From contig CM053141.1 of NCBI GenBank assembly GCA_028571685.1, positions 372,001 through 436,000 on the forward strand: a stretch of 64,000 bases of DNA. The letters are read 5' to 3'. The stretch comes from Heterohyrax brucei. Its lineage: Eukaryota > Chordata > Mammalia > Hyracoidea > Procaviidae. A program made the position numbers and the translations under genes. The notes under the pieces are model-generated. The model ran no database searches, had not been told where the DNA came from, and saw only the letters and a program-made list of their open reading frames with translations. Positions 11,701 to 26,700 of the stretch are shown here, piece by piece (the stretch's first letter is position 1; each line of letters opens with the position of its first letter).

Positions 11701-14700
11701 ACATGTTGGTTACCTTGCTCATTGGTGCGCACGTGCGGCCCGTGTGACTCTTCGTACGTCTTTGTCCTCCCCCAGTGCCAGAGATCGTCAGGGAGACAGA
11801 GGACCTGATCGAGCAGGGGGAGCTGCTGCGAGCACACCGCAAGCTGATGGACCTGGAGTGCTCGCGGGACGACCTGATGTATGAGCAGTACCGTGTGGAC
11901 AGCCGGGACGCGCGTGACAGGACGCTCATCCAGGGCTACTTCGGCAGCATGCAGCGCCTCTCGGAGGAGCTGGCCAAGCAGCTGTGGGTGGTGCTGCAGC
12001 GGTCCCTGGTGACCGTCCGCCGGGACCCCACCCTGCTGGTCTCTGTCGTGCGCATCATTGAACGGGAGGAGAAGATTGACCGGCGTATGCTGGACCGCAG
12101 CAAGCAGACCGGCTTCATCCCACCTGGGAGGCCCAAGAGGTGGAAGGAGAAGATGTTCGTCATCCTGGAGAGAACGGTGACCACGAGGATTGAGGGCACA
12201 CAGGCTGACACCAGGGAATCTGACAAAATGTGGCTGGTCCGTCACCTGGAGATCATCCGCAAGTATGTCCTGGATGACCTCATTGTTGCGAAAAACCTGA
12301 TGGTGCAGTGTTTCCCTCCCCATTACGACATCTTCAGAAACCTCCTGGACATGTACCACCAGGCCCTCAGCACACGGATGCAGGACCTGGCCGCAGAAGA
12401 CCTGGAGGCAAATGAGATCGTGAGCCTCTTGACTTGGGTCCTGAACACCTACACGAGGTAGGGCCTGCTGCGTTCTGCAGCCTTCGCTTAATGCGGCATC
12501 TGGGCGCGGGCAGCTGTCTCGGAGTCTTGTCTGACATAGATGTCTGCGTGTGGGCCACTTATACAGGGTCTTCTGTAATGTAGACATGGTTTGTGGACCG
12601 GTGTGTTCTAGAGTCTTCTCTGACGTAGATATCTGTGTGGACTGTTGTGTGTTACAGACTTCTCTGACGTAGGTGTCTGTGTGTGGCCCACTGTTTGTTA
12701 GAGTATTCTTTTATGTAGCATCTCTGTGTGGACTGCGTGGAGGTAGTTTGATTCTTTGTGGGTTATGTTCATGGCACTTTACCGCAGGGCGTGGTAGATG
12801 TGTCAGGTGGTTCTCTGTCCTGTGGATGTCCTTCTGTTGCCCGCTGTGGGGACTGTACCTGCCGTCGTGGTCGGCACCTGAATGTAGCTAAACTCCTGTG
12901 GGTCATGGACCACGTCTGCTTCGTGTGTGCGGTCTGCCCATCTGGCACCTTCCCAGGCTGCCATGGGTTGTGAGCATGACACAGCCTGTGGGGCTATGGC
13001 AGGATGTTCAGTGTGCCTGTATGTGGTCTGTCCGTCCGTCTGTGGGAACTGCTTGACTTGGGCCCATAGCAAATGTCTTGAGTGCCGTCCAGCTTATGTG
13101 GGGTTGTAGCATGATGCCACAACACGTCTGTAAGCTTGTATGTGGTCTGATTGTGGGAACTGCTTGCTCTGTGGTTGTAGCAGGTATCTGAGGACCGCCC
13201 AGCTCGCATGGGATTGTGGCAGGATGGGCAGTAGGTCTGTGTGTAGTCTGTCTGTCCGTCTGTGAGAACTGCTTGCTCTTGTGGCCACAGCAGGTCCAAG
13301 TGTGGCTGACTCTCATGGAGTCAATTCCGACAGCCAGTGTCCGTGCAGTGCCGGGGTGAGCAGTGTAGCCTCAGGCTTGTCCCCTGGTACCGGCAGCCTG
13401 GTGAGCAGTTGCCGTGCCTCACTTGCTGTTCCGCACTGTGACCTGCAGGACTGAGAGTGCGGACTCCCTCAGGAGGCCCAGACGCTGGGTACCTCCCCAG
13501 ACCCCGGAGCTGGGGAGAGGCTGCCAGCGCCCCTCCCCACGTACTGTGTTACAAGGATGCCAGGTTTCAGAGGAACTAGTTCCTTTGGCACCTAGGCACG
13601 AGGATTTTGGTCATGTGAGGGAACAAGGTGCACGTTGTCACCACTAGTTTGAGGTTTGAAGGAGGAGGCAGTGACACATTGTGGAATTCATTAGGATTAG
13701 CTAGCTGGGGAGAAGGATTTTAATTTTGCCTGATTTTATGGCTAGAAAACAAAGTGGAAATTGTGCAGTTTCTCATGTGGCAGATGTGAGAGAATCAATG
13801 TCTTTTTAGGACCAAAGGTTTGTAGGGTGTGTTTTCTGCTTTCTGGCCTTTTTTTATTTGATTGTTCCTGATTATAGTAGAGAACTTGGCAATTTTCATA
13901 CAGAAAGATGTGAAGAGATGGAAACTGTTGAGTAAGACAGTGACGGCAGGGGTGGTGGCTCACATTGTGGATCTCATGCCTCCTCAGCTGGGTGAGTCCC
14001 CTGGCCAGCCCCGGGGGGCATCATGACCCCCGTACCCTATAGATGACAGCGTCAGGGCACAGAGAGGACAGTTGGCTACATGTGGCTGGTGAAGGGTGGG
14101 GCTGACAGTGGTCCCAGGCAGGCCAGCCCACCGTGCTTCTCCTGCCCTGCTGGCACGCGGTGGGGCCGAGGGTGGGACCTGGCTGTTGGCCTTCAGTGTG
14201 CGGACGGGCCGTGGCCGTAGGCATTTCTGTCACTTGCACTGTTTGAATCTGGATTGGGTCTCACTCACACGGGGGAAGCTTCTTGCTGTCATTGGGCCAT
14301 CTGCACTTTGCAGTCTCATGACCCTCTTGTGCCGGTGCTTTGCGGGAGTGCTGACCTGCCTGCCCTGTCCCTGAAGGCCCTCAGATGCTCTGAGACAGGA
14401 ACAACTGCACGTGGGTGGAGGAGCCTGGCGAGAAGGGTGGGGTCAGGTGGGTTAATCCTCTCATGTCTGCAGGTGCTGGTGAAGTGCTTGCGATCAGGAC
14501 AGTGCTGGTTTCTCCTAGTCATGGGCCAGCTGTTCATGTTGTCTGGCGCTGTGCTCCTCAGAGGGGGTGTAGGAAAGAGACCTGAGGCGCGTTCCCCAAG
14601 TGACTGGCCTTCCACTGAGACCCCGCTGCCTCTGTGAAAGCCTCTTGCCTCCTTAAATGCGCTGTTGTGCGTGGAGGCACCTTGTTCAGTTGTCACTGTA

Positions 14701-17700
14701 GGTGTCTGTGCTCTCGCCCCTTTCCCCTAAAAAGGCACCTGACTATAAGGTGTGTCCCTGAGTTGGTCCTGGTGGTGCACTTGTTACAGTGCTTGGCCAC
14801 TCAACAAACAACTGGCAGTCAGAACCCACCAGTCACGCTGTGGGAGTAAGAGTGGTGGTCTGCGTCCGTGGAGATTGTGGCTGAGGAAGCCCGGGGGGGC
14901 GGTTTTATCCTGTTCTGTAGGATTGCTGTGAGTCGGGACTCCATGGCAGTAGGTTTGGTTGTGATTTGGTTCCTCATTTACAGCATCTATGTGTGATTCT
15001 GTCTTTTAATATGATTCTCAGTATTGAAGATGTTTCTTGAACACCTGCTGTCTGCCAGGCACTGAGGAGCAGGACAGAGCCTGCCTTCCAGGAGTGTCCC
15101 CATAGGTCAGAGTTGCCAGGCGCAGGGAGGGGGACACAGCAGGAGAAGGAGCTGGGGCTGAGGGGCTTGCCTGGCACCAGAGCTGGAGAAGCTGAGGCAG
15201 AGCCCCCATGGATGTGGCACGCATTGTGGTCTGCAGGGCCCCTGGGTGTCTGGGGGGAGGGAAGCCGTAGCCCTCCCCTGAGGGTTTCCACTCTGTGTCC
15301 TTGTGACCCACCCATCTCGCTCTGGTGTTTGATGTAGCGCAGAGATGATGGGAAACTCAGAGCTGGCCCCGGAAGTGGACACTGATGCCCTGGGGCCCCT
15401 GCTGCCCCCGCATGTGGTCTCTGAGCTGCTGGACACATACATGTCGACACTCACTGTGAGTATGGCTGGCTCCTGGTGGTTTGGACCGTGAAGTCTGTCA
15501 GATGCCAGCCGGCGCAGGAGGGTGGGTGCAAAGGCTGCCTGGATGCTGACTTCCTGGGGTTTGTGGGCTCAGTGTGAGCTCAGGTGCCATGGCTGTTTCC
15601 AGAATAAGTGGCCAGTTAGGGGAGGTGATTATGCACTGCTGGCCTGGCCTGAGAGTTTGGTCTGTGTCCCCACATACGTGGTGACCCCCAATCCCAGCCT
15701 GGAGGAGGTCCCTCAGGCCAGAGATCTCCAGGTGGGAGGAGACCCCCTCCTCCTGAACCAGAGGAGTGAGCCTGTTCTCCCCATCAGGTGGCAAGGCCTG
15801 GAGTGGAGACTTGGCCAGGCTCTCACTTCTGAGTAGCAGCCATGCAGGAGTCTGAGTGACCCCACAGCCTTGCTGAAGGTGGAGGCTGTCTCAGGGGGCC
15901 GGAGAGAGGGTACTTCTGTGCTGTCGTTGGCTTGTGAGGGCACGGGTGCACTGAGCCTCCCCTTCAGTGAGTGAGTGGCCTAGCCTGATGCTGTCCCTGC
16001 CTTGCCCCGGACACTGTCTGCCCCTGTGATTTTCTAGCACTCACCTCTTTATCTTGAGAGTCAGGATTCTTTTTTCTATGATTAAGTGAAAGTATGCAAT
16101 CCAGATCAGTTTTGCATGCCCGCCTTTTTGCAGCTCGGTGTGCTCTTCCCACCCTGTGACAGCACACTCCTGCGTTTCACTCTTTACTGCTAGCATCCTC
16201 CCAGTGAACACCTGTCCCCTCTTCTCTACCTCCTCCTCTGCCCTCTAGGAAAAAAACAGTAAGATATCCTTTTGTAAGTGTATAAAGCCGTAAAGTACAC
16301 ACACCAGAAGTTTACTCTGTCTCTGAGTCCATTCCATTCTTAGTCTGAAGTGTTGACCTTAGTGCTGGTTTCAGGTCGGGGGCAGCAGCAAGTTTGGGGC
16401 CATGTTCCCAGGGGACCCTGCAGGTCATTGGACCATCAGTCCTGATCTTTCAGTAGAATTCCTTATCTGCACACCTGTTGTTCTTGTGCTGTGTCAGGAA
16501 CTCTACATTGTGTCCCCTATCGAGGCTATCTTTGTTGGTGGCCAGGCACCGTCTGGTTCTTCTGGTCTCATGCTGATGTAGTCTCCCACTCACATGGGTC
16601 CTCCTGTCTCTTCCAGGTGGACTGGGAGCAATTGATGTTCCTCAGATGGTAGTTTACTGGCTTTTAAGACCAGACACTACTCATCAATATGGGGTGCGGA
16701 AGACTTGAGAGTCAGAATTATTGAGTTACTTTGCTGTAGAGGGTGGTGGGGTTCCCCGTGCCCACCAGGGAGGCTCTGACAGATGAGAATGTTTCTTTCT
16801 GGTTGGGCGAAGACTGGGGTCATGGGTTGCCTGGGGGATTGCATTCCCTTTGTGTAGTCATACACTGTCAGACGGGATTGTGGGGGCATCTTTGTTTCCT
16901 CTCTCCTGATGCTAATCTGACCTCCCATAGTCAAACATCATTGCCTGGCTGCGGAAAGCACTGGAAACGGACCGGAAGGACTGGGTCAAGGACACTGAGC
17001 CTGAGGCTGACCAGGACGGCTACTACCAGACGACACTCCCTGCCATTGTCTTCCAGGTGCGGCACCGCTGTCTCAGGGCCCATGGACCTCAGTGGGGTGG
17101 TCGGGCTTGCAGGCCAGCCCACATGTCTTCGTCTTGGCTCCTAGAGCTCAGTAAAGACGCAGATAACTGACGGGCCTGAGCTTGTCGCCTGTCTCAGGAG
17201 GTGAGAAGCTGAGGCTCACTCTCAAGACTGTTTAGCATGATCTTTCTGGATTTGAGCTGGAACCTGATCATATGTTATTTTACCTGTGGCTTTTAACTTC
17301 TGGTTGGCGTGGTAGGTGTTTCTGATACCGTAAATGCCAACCACAGGCTGGGTTTAATCTCGTGAGCTTAGGGGAGGCTTTTAGCACCTGAAAATTAATT
17401 TCTTGTGTGTTAATTTTAGTGCTGGGTGTGAGGCCATCACTCATCCTTTATGTTAATTGCCCTGTTAGTGCCCCTCAGCCTGCTTGTGTCCGTCACATTT
17501 TCTTCCTGAAAGTAACAGATGGTGGGAACTGTCAAGTGGTGTGAAGACGTGGAAGTAACGGATGGTGGGAGCTGCTGTGCGGTGTTAGAGGAGGGCGGGA
17601 GCTGCTGTGCGGTGTTAGATGATGGAATTAATTGGATATTCGGATCTGCTGAGTGGTGTGAGAACATGGAGGTGACGGATGGGGGAGCTGCTGTGTGGTG

Positions 17701-20700
17701 TTAGGACAATGACTTTAGACTCTTCTGTCTTCTGAAGTGTTTGGGGCATCAGCCAGACAGCAGAGAGGTTCTCCTGTGGTGACACGTTAGTCATGACAAG
17801 GTGGTGTTCGTCCTCTCCTTTGTTTTGGATGCTCCCTTTCTCCTTGTGACATTCTGCACGTGGTGATCTGAGGCAGGCTGCAGCTCCCTTGGTAAACTGT
17901 GTCTCCCCCCGGCTCCAGCCCACCAGCTCTCATTCTCAAGAAAGAGAACTCCAGTGACCTTGAGTCACTCTGGGGGGCAGGCTGGGAGGTCAGGAGGTCT
18001 GAGTTGGAGCCTGGCCTCTGACCCTGACTGGTGACTCCTATCACCTGACTCCCTGGCCTCCACCGTCCTGTCAGCCTCCCAGCACCAGACTCCACCAGGT
18101 GTGAGAATGTGACTTACCCCTGTGCAGAGACCAGCCTGTCTGTATACACTTAGCCAATGATTCACTTGCCTTTCAACCTGCTGAGATGGTTGTTTTTGTT
18201 TTTTTTTTAAAAAAGTATTTTGTTATTTTTCAAGTGTTTTTTTTTTTTTTTTTTTTTCTGAATTTGGATTGTCCTCCCTACGACTTGGCTTTGGCTGGCT
18301 CCCTACGACTTAGCCAATGGATTTTTTATGTGAGAGTGAACTGTACTCTTCTGAGTTTATGTAAGAATTCATAAGTTCTCCAATTTTTAGATGTTCGAAC
18401 AGAATCTTCAAGTTGCTGCTCAGATAAGTGAAGATTTGAAAACAAAGGTACTGGTTTTGTGTCTTCAGCAAATGAATTCTTTCTTGAATAGGTATGTATT
18501 TTTGCCAGTGTGTTATTTTAGAAAGTATTTACTTTTAAAAATTAAAAACCAAGTTGTTGATTCTGCTGCGCCCGTGCCTTGCTCGCACTGGCTAACTGGG
18601 AGCGCTATAAGGCTGGCATAGGGCCGCACCTCATTGTCCCTTTGCTGTCCAGTCTGATGGCTGGGAGGTCGGCAGCAATGTAATCAGGGCCGCTAGTGGT
18701 TGGAGTTAGATTTGTCGTTCAGACAAATGACTTTTCCTGTTAGCTGTACTTTCTTGGGGTGGGTTTGACTTTTTGAGAAGACGTGTTACAGATCAGTTTG
18801 CTCATCCTGAGACCCTTTTTATAAAGCATATTGATACCATTTTTCAAAAGAGTCTGTTTCCCAGGAATCCATATTTCTGTTTTCACTTGCCTTTTATCTG
18901 GAGATGTTATTCCCGCTGTTTTGATAAGTGTGGCCAAGTGATGTCTGCTCTGTGCTGTGAGCACGCAGAACTGCCGCTGATGGCGTGTCCCATGGGTTGT
19001 GTTTCTCAGATACAGAGAAGAGGCGCTGGCGTACAAGGAGGAGCACCTGCGGGACCGGCAGCACCCGCACTGCTACGTCCAGTACATGATCGCAGTCGTC
19101 AACAACTGTCAGACCTTCAGGTGGGCGGCTGCTGGCGAGCTACGCACCCGAGAGTGGGAGGAACGGTAGGAGCCGACCAGTGGTTGTCCTGACTGCAGCT
19201 GTTTTGTTACAGAGAGTCCATTGTCAGTTTAAAAAGGAAATATTTGAAAAGTGACGTGGAAGAGGGCATGTCTGTGAGTCAGCCCAGCATGGATGTAGTC
19301 CTGGACGCCATTGCCAAGGAAGGCTGTAGCAGTCTGCTGGAGGAGGTCTTCCTGGACCTGGAGGTGGGCTGCCTGGGCCCGGAGGAGGGCGACCTGGTGT
19401 GGAGGAGGGCTGTTCCCTCCCTTTTTGGGCCCAACAGTCCCTGACTCTCCCTCTTCCACTGCTACCAGTTGTGTGTCTGTGAGCCCCATACTTGTTGTAT
19501 TGGGGGCTGTGTAGGGAGCCCACTTGCGGCATGTGCTGCATCTGCGTCCAGTCGGTGGTTTAGTGGAGTCTCGTGCTAAAGCAGGTAGCTGTTTAAGCAG
19601 CCATGAGGACATCAAACTGCCCAGTGGAGTACAGAGCAAACAGGCGTGCAGGGAGAAGCCTGACCGTGCCCACCAGCATGTTCTTGGTGGCGCAGCCGGG
19701 TCAGACCTGCCCATTGCACACGCATGTCAACGGGCAGCAGCTGTGAACAGAATGGACTCAGCACCGAGGCAGCGCTGGCCAGGGCTGTCTTCTGAGGTCC
19801 CTCTGGGTGTGTTCACACAGCTGGGATTCTGGTTAGTAAACCAGTGCTTACTGACATAGGCTACCCAGTAACTTCTTATTGTGAACAAGGTGGGTTATTT
19901 CAGAAATACAAGGGTGGTTCAGCATTATTTAAAGGTACTGGCAGAAATCAGAATATGTGTCAAAAATACAACTGTGAGAAGCAGCATTTGGTGACCTTTA
20001 GCAGCCATTCCTGCTAAACCTCTTCATGAAACTGTGACTGGAAGGTTTCCTCTTGGGGTGGCGACTGTCTGGAACTCCAGCGTACCTCGCTGAGAGGAGC
20101 TTCCTCTGGGAAGCACTCCGAGTCAGAGCCTGCTGTCACCATGCAGGGCGGCTTACTGACCACTTAGACACGTAGTGTAATTTTCAGATTCCCTAGAGAT
20201 CTTCCCAGGAGAGCCTCAAAGCTTTGTCAAGGTCACCCCAAGAATAAGTGGGTGATAAAGGTGAGAAATCGGGGGCAGAGCGTTTGTCGTTGAAGGAGAG
20301 TGCAAGATGCTTGCTCTGCTCCTCCAAAAATGTGGGGGAGGTCTGCGGTCGGCAGGAAGCCTTGGAGTACTGGGCCCAGGGCGCCGTGGAGAGGTCCGGA
20401 GCAGACGCTCATCAGGGGCGCTCTGAGAAATGGGAAGACAGCCTTCAGGTCAGTCGCTCAGGTAGTCAGTCAGTGGTGCCTGATGGTTAGCTGGCTGCCT
20501 AGGACAGACTGAGGTCCTGGACCTGCTTCATGCTGCACGCACAAGTAGATTTTAAATGGTATAAAGCTTTAAATGTGAAATATTTTAAAGCTAGGAGCTT
20601 ACATTTAAAGCAAGGAGCTTTATTTTTTTTCTCATAGCAACAAAATGCTAAGAGCAAATGGAGCAATTTTTTATAGTCAGCATTGTGTGTCATCAGGTGG

Positions 20701-23700
20701 ATTCCGAGTCACAGCTTGTTGGGGTTTCCTAGGCTTTGATATTTATGGGAGCAGATCTCCAGGTCTTTGTCCTCAGAGCCACTGACCTTTTGGTTTGCAG
20801 CCCAGTGTTTAACCATTGGTCTGCTATGGCCTCATGATCTTAATATGCCAAATCCAAAACCTATTGCCATGAGTCACTTCCAAGTCAGATCTCAGTACAG
20901 GAAAGGCTTTTTTTTTTTCCTGTTAATATGACACCAGACCCCGACGTATTTGTCATTTGGTCGTACTGTTGGGACTTGCATGTTGGTATGATACTGGAAG
21001 CTTTCCTGCGTGTAATCAAATACCAGAAAGGTCACCCATGGTGGAAAAATTTCATCTGAGCTTCCAGACTAAGACTAGGAATAAGGACCTGGCAGTCTCC
21101 TTCTGGAAAGATTCAGCCAGTGAAAACTTTATAGATAGCAGCAAAATGTTTTTTGATACAGTGCCTGAAGACAGGCTCCTCAGGTTGGACGGCACTTAAA
21201 AGGCAACTGGGGAAGAGCTGCTTTTCCAGTGTAGAGTCAACCTGAATAGCATGAATAGAGTGAAGCCTGCGAGACTTTCATTTGCTGGTGCAGCGTGACG
21301 TGAAGTGAGAAGGAACACCTCCATGTATCCATCAATAGTAATAACATGGAACATACAAAGTGTGAACCTAGGAAAGCTGGAAATCATCAAAAATGAAACG
21401 AAATGCGTAAACATCAGTATTCTAGGCATTAGTGAGTGGAAATGGGCTGGCGGTGGCCCTTCTGAATCAGACAGTCGTATGGTCCGCTCTGCTATAAATG
21501 ACACCTTAACGATGAATGGCGTCGAATTCATCAAAAAGAGCATGTCAAGATCTGTCCTGAAGTATAGTGCTGTCAGTGATAGCATAATATCTGGATGCCT
21601 ACAGGGAAGACCATTAACGTGACTGTTACTCAAGTTTATGCACCAACCACTAAGACCAAAGATGAAGAAATTGAAGATGTTTACTAACTTCTGCAGGCTG
21701 AAATTGATCAAACATGCAATCAGGATACACTGATAATTACTGGAGGTTGGCATGTAGAAGTTGAAAACAAAGAAAGCTCAGTAGTTGGGAGGTAAGTCCT
21801 GAGGGCTAGTAAATTATGCCAGAGATCACCTGGTGGGATTTTGCAAGAACAACTTCTTCGCTGCACTTACATTTTTTTCCGCCACATAAATGGTGACTAT
21901 ACATGTGGACCTCACCAGAGGGAATACGCAGGAATCAAACTGACGGTCTCTGTGGGAAGAGACGATGGAGAAGCTCAAGGCCAGGTTGTTGCAGCTCAGA
22001 CCATCAGTCATTCATAGGCAAATTCAGGCTGAAGCTGAAGAAAATCAGAGCAAGTCAGGGAGAGCCCAAGTATAACCTTGAGTGTAACCTGCCTGAATTT
22101 AGAGACCATCTCAGTAAATAGATGTGACGTGTTGACCACTGATGGCAGGAGAGCAGGTGCGTTGTAGAGGGACATCAAGGACATCATCCGTGAAGAAGGC
22201 AAGAGGTTATCGAAAAGACAGGAAAGAAAGAGAACACTAAAATGCATGTCAGAAGAGACTCTGAAACTTGTTCTTGAGTGTTGAGTAAAGCAAAAGGAAG
22301 AACTGATGAAGCAAAAGAGTTGAACAGAAGATTTCCACAGGATGACTCCAGAAGGCAAAATACAGTATAGTAATGCCATGTGCGAAGACCTGGAGGTAGA
22401 AAACAAAAAGGGAAGAATACCCTCTGCGTTTCTCAACTGAAAGAACTGAAAAAATTTAAGCCTCGAGTTGCTGCACCAAAGGATTCTGTGGAGAAAATAC
22501 TAAAAGATTCGAGAAATACAGAATCACTGTACCAAAAAGAACTGGTCAGCGTGCAGCCATTCAGGAGGCACCACTGGACGAGCCCGGGGACCAGGCGGTG
22601 TTTCCCTTATGGTGGGTGTGGGGTCACTGAGCTGGACTGACTGGATGCCCCCTGATAGCAACATGCCACCCAAACCAGAAACTATCAAAGAGAAGATTGA
22701 CAGATACAAAAATTAAAAAGTTTTGTTTAGCAAAACATAACTTGAATATATTAAGAGATGTTCTGTGAACTGGAAGGAAACATTTGTAGAATATGATAGG
22801 TAGCAGATTAGTATTCTACCAAGTGCCTGCCCAGTGAGAGGTCAGGGCTGTAATGGGCAGGGGAGTTAGAACGTCAGTGCCCCCTAAATTGAGGGTGTTC
22901 TGTTATTGGTTCTTGCTTTGCAGCAACATCTTAACGAGTTGATGACCAAGAAGTGGCTCTTAGGGTCCAACGCTGTGGACATCATCTGTGTCACTGTGGA
23001 AGACTACTTCAATGACTTTGCCAAGATTAAAAAGCCGTATAAAAAGGTAAGCAGTGTGTGGGGGATGTTGCCGTGCACACTGTAGGCCCAGCTGTTGTGC
23101 AGCCTCCCTTCAGATTTTCCTTACAGTTAGGATTAAATGGCTTGCTTTCTGGTGAGACTTTGCTAGTCGTGTCACTGACCCGGGGAGGGAGACATATGGC
23201 CACACTGGTGGAGAGACAAGGCAGCACTGTGGGGCTTGTGAGTGGGACAGATGGAGACAGTCCTCTGATGGTGCTGCCTCCCAATCCGTGGCGCAGCTGC
23301 GCTGCATGGGTTTCCTAAGAGGCACGGGTCAGCTGGGGGGGTGGGGATGGGAGGATGAGACCCTCCAGGGCCTGAGAGCTGGCCACGCCAGGCTCCCCAG
23401 AAGGGAGGGTGAGGACAGCAGTGCAGGGAAGGGGATTAGGTCATGGCCTTTTGAATAACTGGCCTTTCTCCAGCCTGGAGGCCAGGCCAGGTGGCCTGGG
23501 TGAGCTGCCCCCGGTCCAGCCTCCTGTATCAGTGTGCCGCCGGCACAGGTGCGGTATTTGGGGCATGCCCAGTCCCGCTGGGAATTAGCCTCCTGCCGCC
23601 AGAATTGGCCAGAATGCCATCTGCCAGGAGGCAGTGACCTCTGCCTGCAGCTCAGGTCCTCGGCACAGTCTACTGGCTCCTTGGTCAGAAAATGGCTTGT

Positions 23701-26700
23701 GGTCTCTGTGGCTTCATTTTAAGGCCATACCACGTACCTGTAAGGGACCCTAAGCCTGGAGGGAGCTTTCCTGTCTTACTTGGTGGACACAGAGTTTTAT
23801 TTAGGGCTTCACACTGGTTCTCCACAGCCAAGTCGTGGCCAAAGAGGCAAAACTGGAACAAATGTGAATATTTAAAATTTGGGTCAAGTGGCATGGGAAA
23901 AATTAGGGGTCAGCGCCCATCTAGAAACGTAATTTCCTTCTTGTCTTGACAAACGAAGGCAGCGTGTGTGCTGCAGAGGTGGAGGCAGTGCTACCCCACC
24001 CAGAGACGGTGCTGTGGGTCACGATCCTCAGGGTTCCATCAGTAACCCAGTCCTCCACATCGGGCTCCTGAGGGGGCCCACAGGGTGTCCTCCAGCTTCC
24101 CGTTCCAGGCCTCTGACCCATAACTTTTCGTTTTAAAGCTTAAAGTCTGTTCTGGTTTCACTTTGTCAGCCACGACCGCCTTGTTCACAGCCTTGGTTTG
24201 GTTTCCAGTTTTTTGCACGGGGTAACGAGTGTTTGCAGATCCACTTTGTGTCAGCAGAGGAAACGGCCAGCTTGGGTCCTCTCATCTTCTTACGCTGGAG
24301 GTCAGAAAGCAAATGAGCTTTTCATAGATGGAAAAGTGGTGCATGTGATAAGGTTTTAGTACTTTTTGCCGGATCGAGAAAGAGTCCTTTTCCATTTGCT
24401 GAAGTAGTTTTGGCTTGTGTTTAACCTGGTGTTGAATTTTATTAAATACTTTTTCTGCATCTGTTGGAATAGTCATTTTTTTTCCTTGAATTAGTCACAG
24501 AGATGAGATATGTTTAAGAGATTTTTCCTGTGGTTAAGTTACCCTGTGTTCCTGGGGTGAAGTCAGCTCTGTGGATAGCTGCTGTGGGTTGGTTCCTACT
24601 CAGGCAGCCCACACCTGGTGGAGTGGAACTCTCGCCTGGTCGTTCCCCATCCCTGTAATGAGTTGTGGATCGGACCTTCGATGCATAGGTTTTCATTGGC
24701 TGATTTTTGGAAATAGATTGCCAGGCTTTTCTTCCTGGTGTGTCTCAGGTCTCAAATCTCTGCTGAAACCTGCTTGGTGTCACAGCGACACACAGATCTG
24801 CGCAGCAGACAGGTGGTAGCCATGCGTGAGGTGCGCTCACCGCCATCGCACTGCGGACGGGAGGTGGCCGTGTGTGAGGTGTGTTCAGCAGAGTCGTATC
24901 TGAGTTTCCAGCAGGTAATGCAAGAATTCTACCCCTGAACAAGCAAACCCATTGCATGGAGTCGATTTTGACTCAGAGCAATCCTATAGGACTGAGGAGA
25001 ACTGCCCTGTGGGGTTTCCCAGGAGCAGCTGGTGGATTCAAACTGCCCACCTCTTAGTTTGCAGTCCCGGCTCTCAGTCATCGCTCTCCCACTTGCTGCC
25101 CTTCAGTTTCCCAAATTCAGTTTTGTTGTCGTTGTGCACCTTCGAGTGGATTCCAACTTGTAGTGACTCTGCAGGACAGAGGAGAACAACCCCCTAGAGT
25201 TTCCAGGGAGCAGCTGGTGGGTTCAGACTGTTGACCTTTCAGCTTGCGAGGAGAGCTTGAGACGCTTTGCCACCAGTGCCCCAGACTCACTTCAGTCGTG
25301 ATCTGTCACTGATTTGGGCGTTGTGAGGTTTTGTTTTCTAGTCTTTTGGTCCAGTATTTGTTTATCCGTGTGCAGGAATAGCTGATGGTCCTCAAGGGCG
25401 GTGTCTGAGCTGCACTGGAAGTGCCAGTGGCAGGCCCAGGAGCTAGCGGACGGGTGTGGCCCTGGAAGTGCTCACTCGTCTCTGGTCTGCTGAGAGAGTT
25501 TGAAGAGAGCAGCCTCGCCAACAGACTAGAAAACATCCATGTTTTATGCCTCTTCTCAAGAAAGGTGATCCAGCAAAATGTGGAACTTATAGAGCAATAT
25601 CATTAATACCACATGCAAGCAAAATTTTGCTGAAGATCGTTCAGAAGGGATTGCAGCATTATATTGACGGGAACTTCCAGAAATTCCAGCCAGATTTAGA
25701 AGAGGATGTGGAACCAGGGCCATCATTGCTGATGTCAAATGGATCCTGGCTGAAAGCTGAGAATTCCAGATAGATGTTTGCTTGTGTTTAATTAACCTAC
25801 GCGAAAGTGTTTGACTGCGAATCGTAACAAACCAAGAATAAGACTGAAGAGAGCAGGAATTCTGGAGTGCGCGTGAGGGACCTGTACGCAGATCAGGAGG
25901 CTGCTGGAACGCAGCAATGAGTCGCTGCAGGGTTGGAGGCCCAGAAAAGCGTGTATCCAGTCTGTATGCCGAACACATAATCCAAGAAGCTGGAGTACAT
26001 GAAGAAGAATGGGGTATCAGCATTGGAGGAAGACTCATTAACAACCTGCGTTATGCAGATGACACAACCTTGCTTGCTGAGAGGGAAGAGGACTTGAAAC
26101 ACATATAGAAAAAGATCAAAGACCACAACCTTCTGTATGGATTGCACCTCAACATCAAAAAAACAAAAATCCTCAGGAGTGGACCAGTAAGCTGCGTCAT
26201 GATAAATGGCAGAAAGGTTGAATTTGTCAAGGATCTCATTTTACTTGGGTCCACAGTCAACACCCATGAAAGCAGCAGTCAGGAAACCAAAAGATGCATT
26301 GCACTGAGCAAATTGGCTGCAAAAGACCTTTTTAAAGTATTGAAAAACAAAGATAGCACCTTGGGGACTAAGGTGCACCTGACCCAAGGCCTGGTGTTTT
26401 CAGTTACCTTATATGCATTTGAAAGCTGGACAGCAGAATAAGGGAATGAGGAAGACTGAAGAAAAATTGATACCTTTGAACTGTGGTGTTGGAGAGGAAT
26501 AATGAATGGGAGGTCTTAAAATTAGGTCCATAAACTTACTTGTTGTAAGTGCTACACACCTCATTGCTGAATATCACTATGGTCACCTTTGAAGTCCTCC
26601 CCATAGGAAGCTGTGCACTGACACCAAGACCCAGTCCACCCTTCAGAGCAGTTTTGGAACTCTCTCTGGAATGGCCATTGCATGCAGTGGCATGGTTGCA

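Larger units (their letters stand above)
12458..15337 (+). other. EXOC3: EXOC3 intron with two minisatellites and a SINE
   Basis: A 2880-bp intron. Besides the two tandem arrays (12522-12740, 12999-13301) and a SINE (14765-14970), the rest (13302-14764) shows nothing I can name. Confidence 0.7.

Noticed and set aside
11499..12587. 362-codon open frame on - strand
   Set aside because: It is antisense to the 682-nt EXOC3 exon and its flanks, a shadow of the real coding frame.
12999..13301. Regularly spaced repeats as a CRISPR-like array
   Set aside because: Units are degenerate head-to-tail minisatellite copies without unique spacers, in a mammalian intron.
14765..14970. tRNA gene
   Set aside because: tRNA-like boxes belong to a SINE head. 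There is no complete cloverleaf and the copy is diverged.
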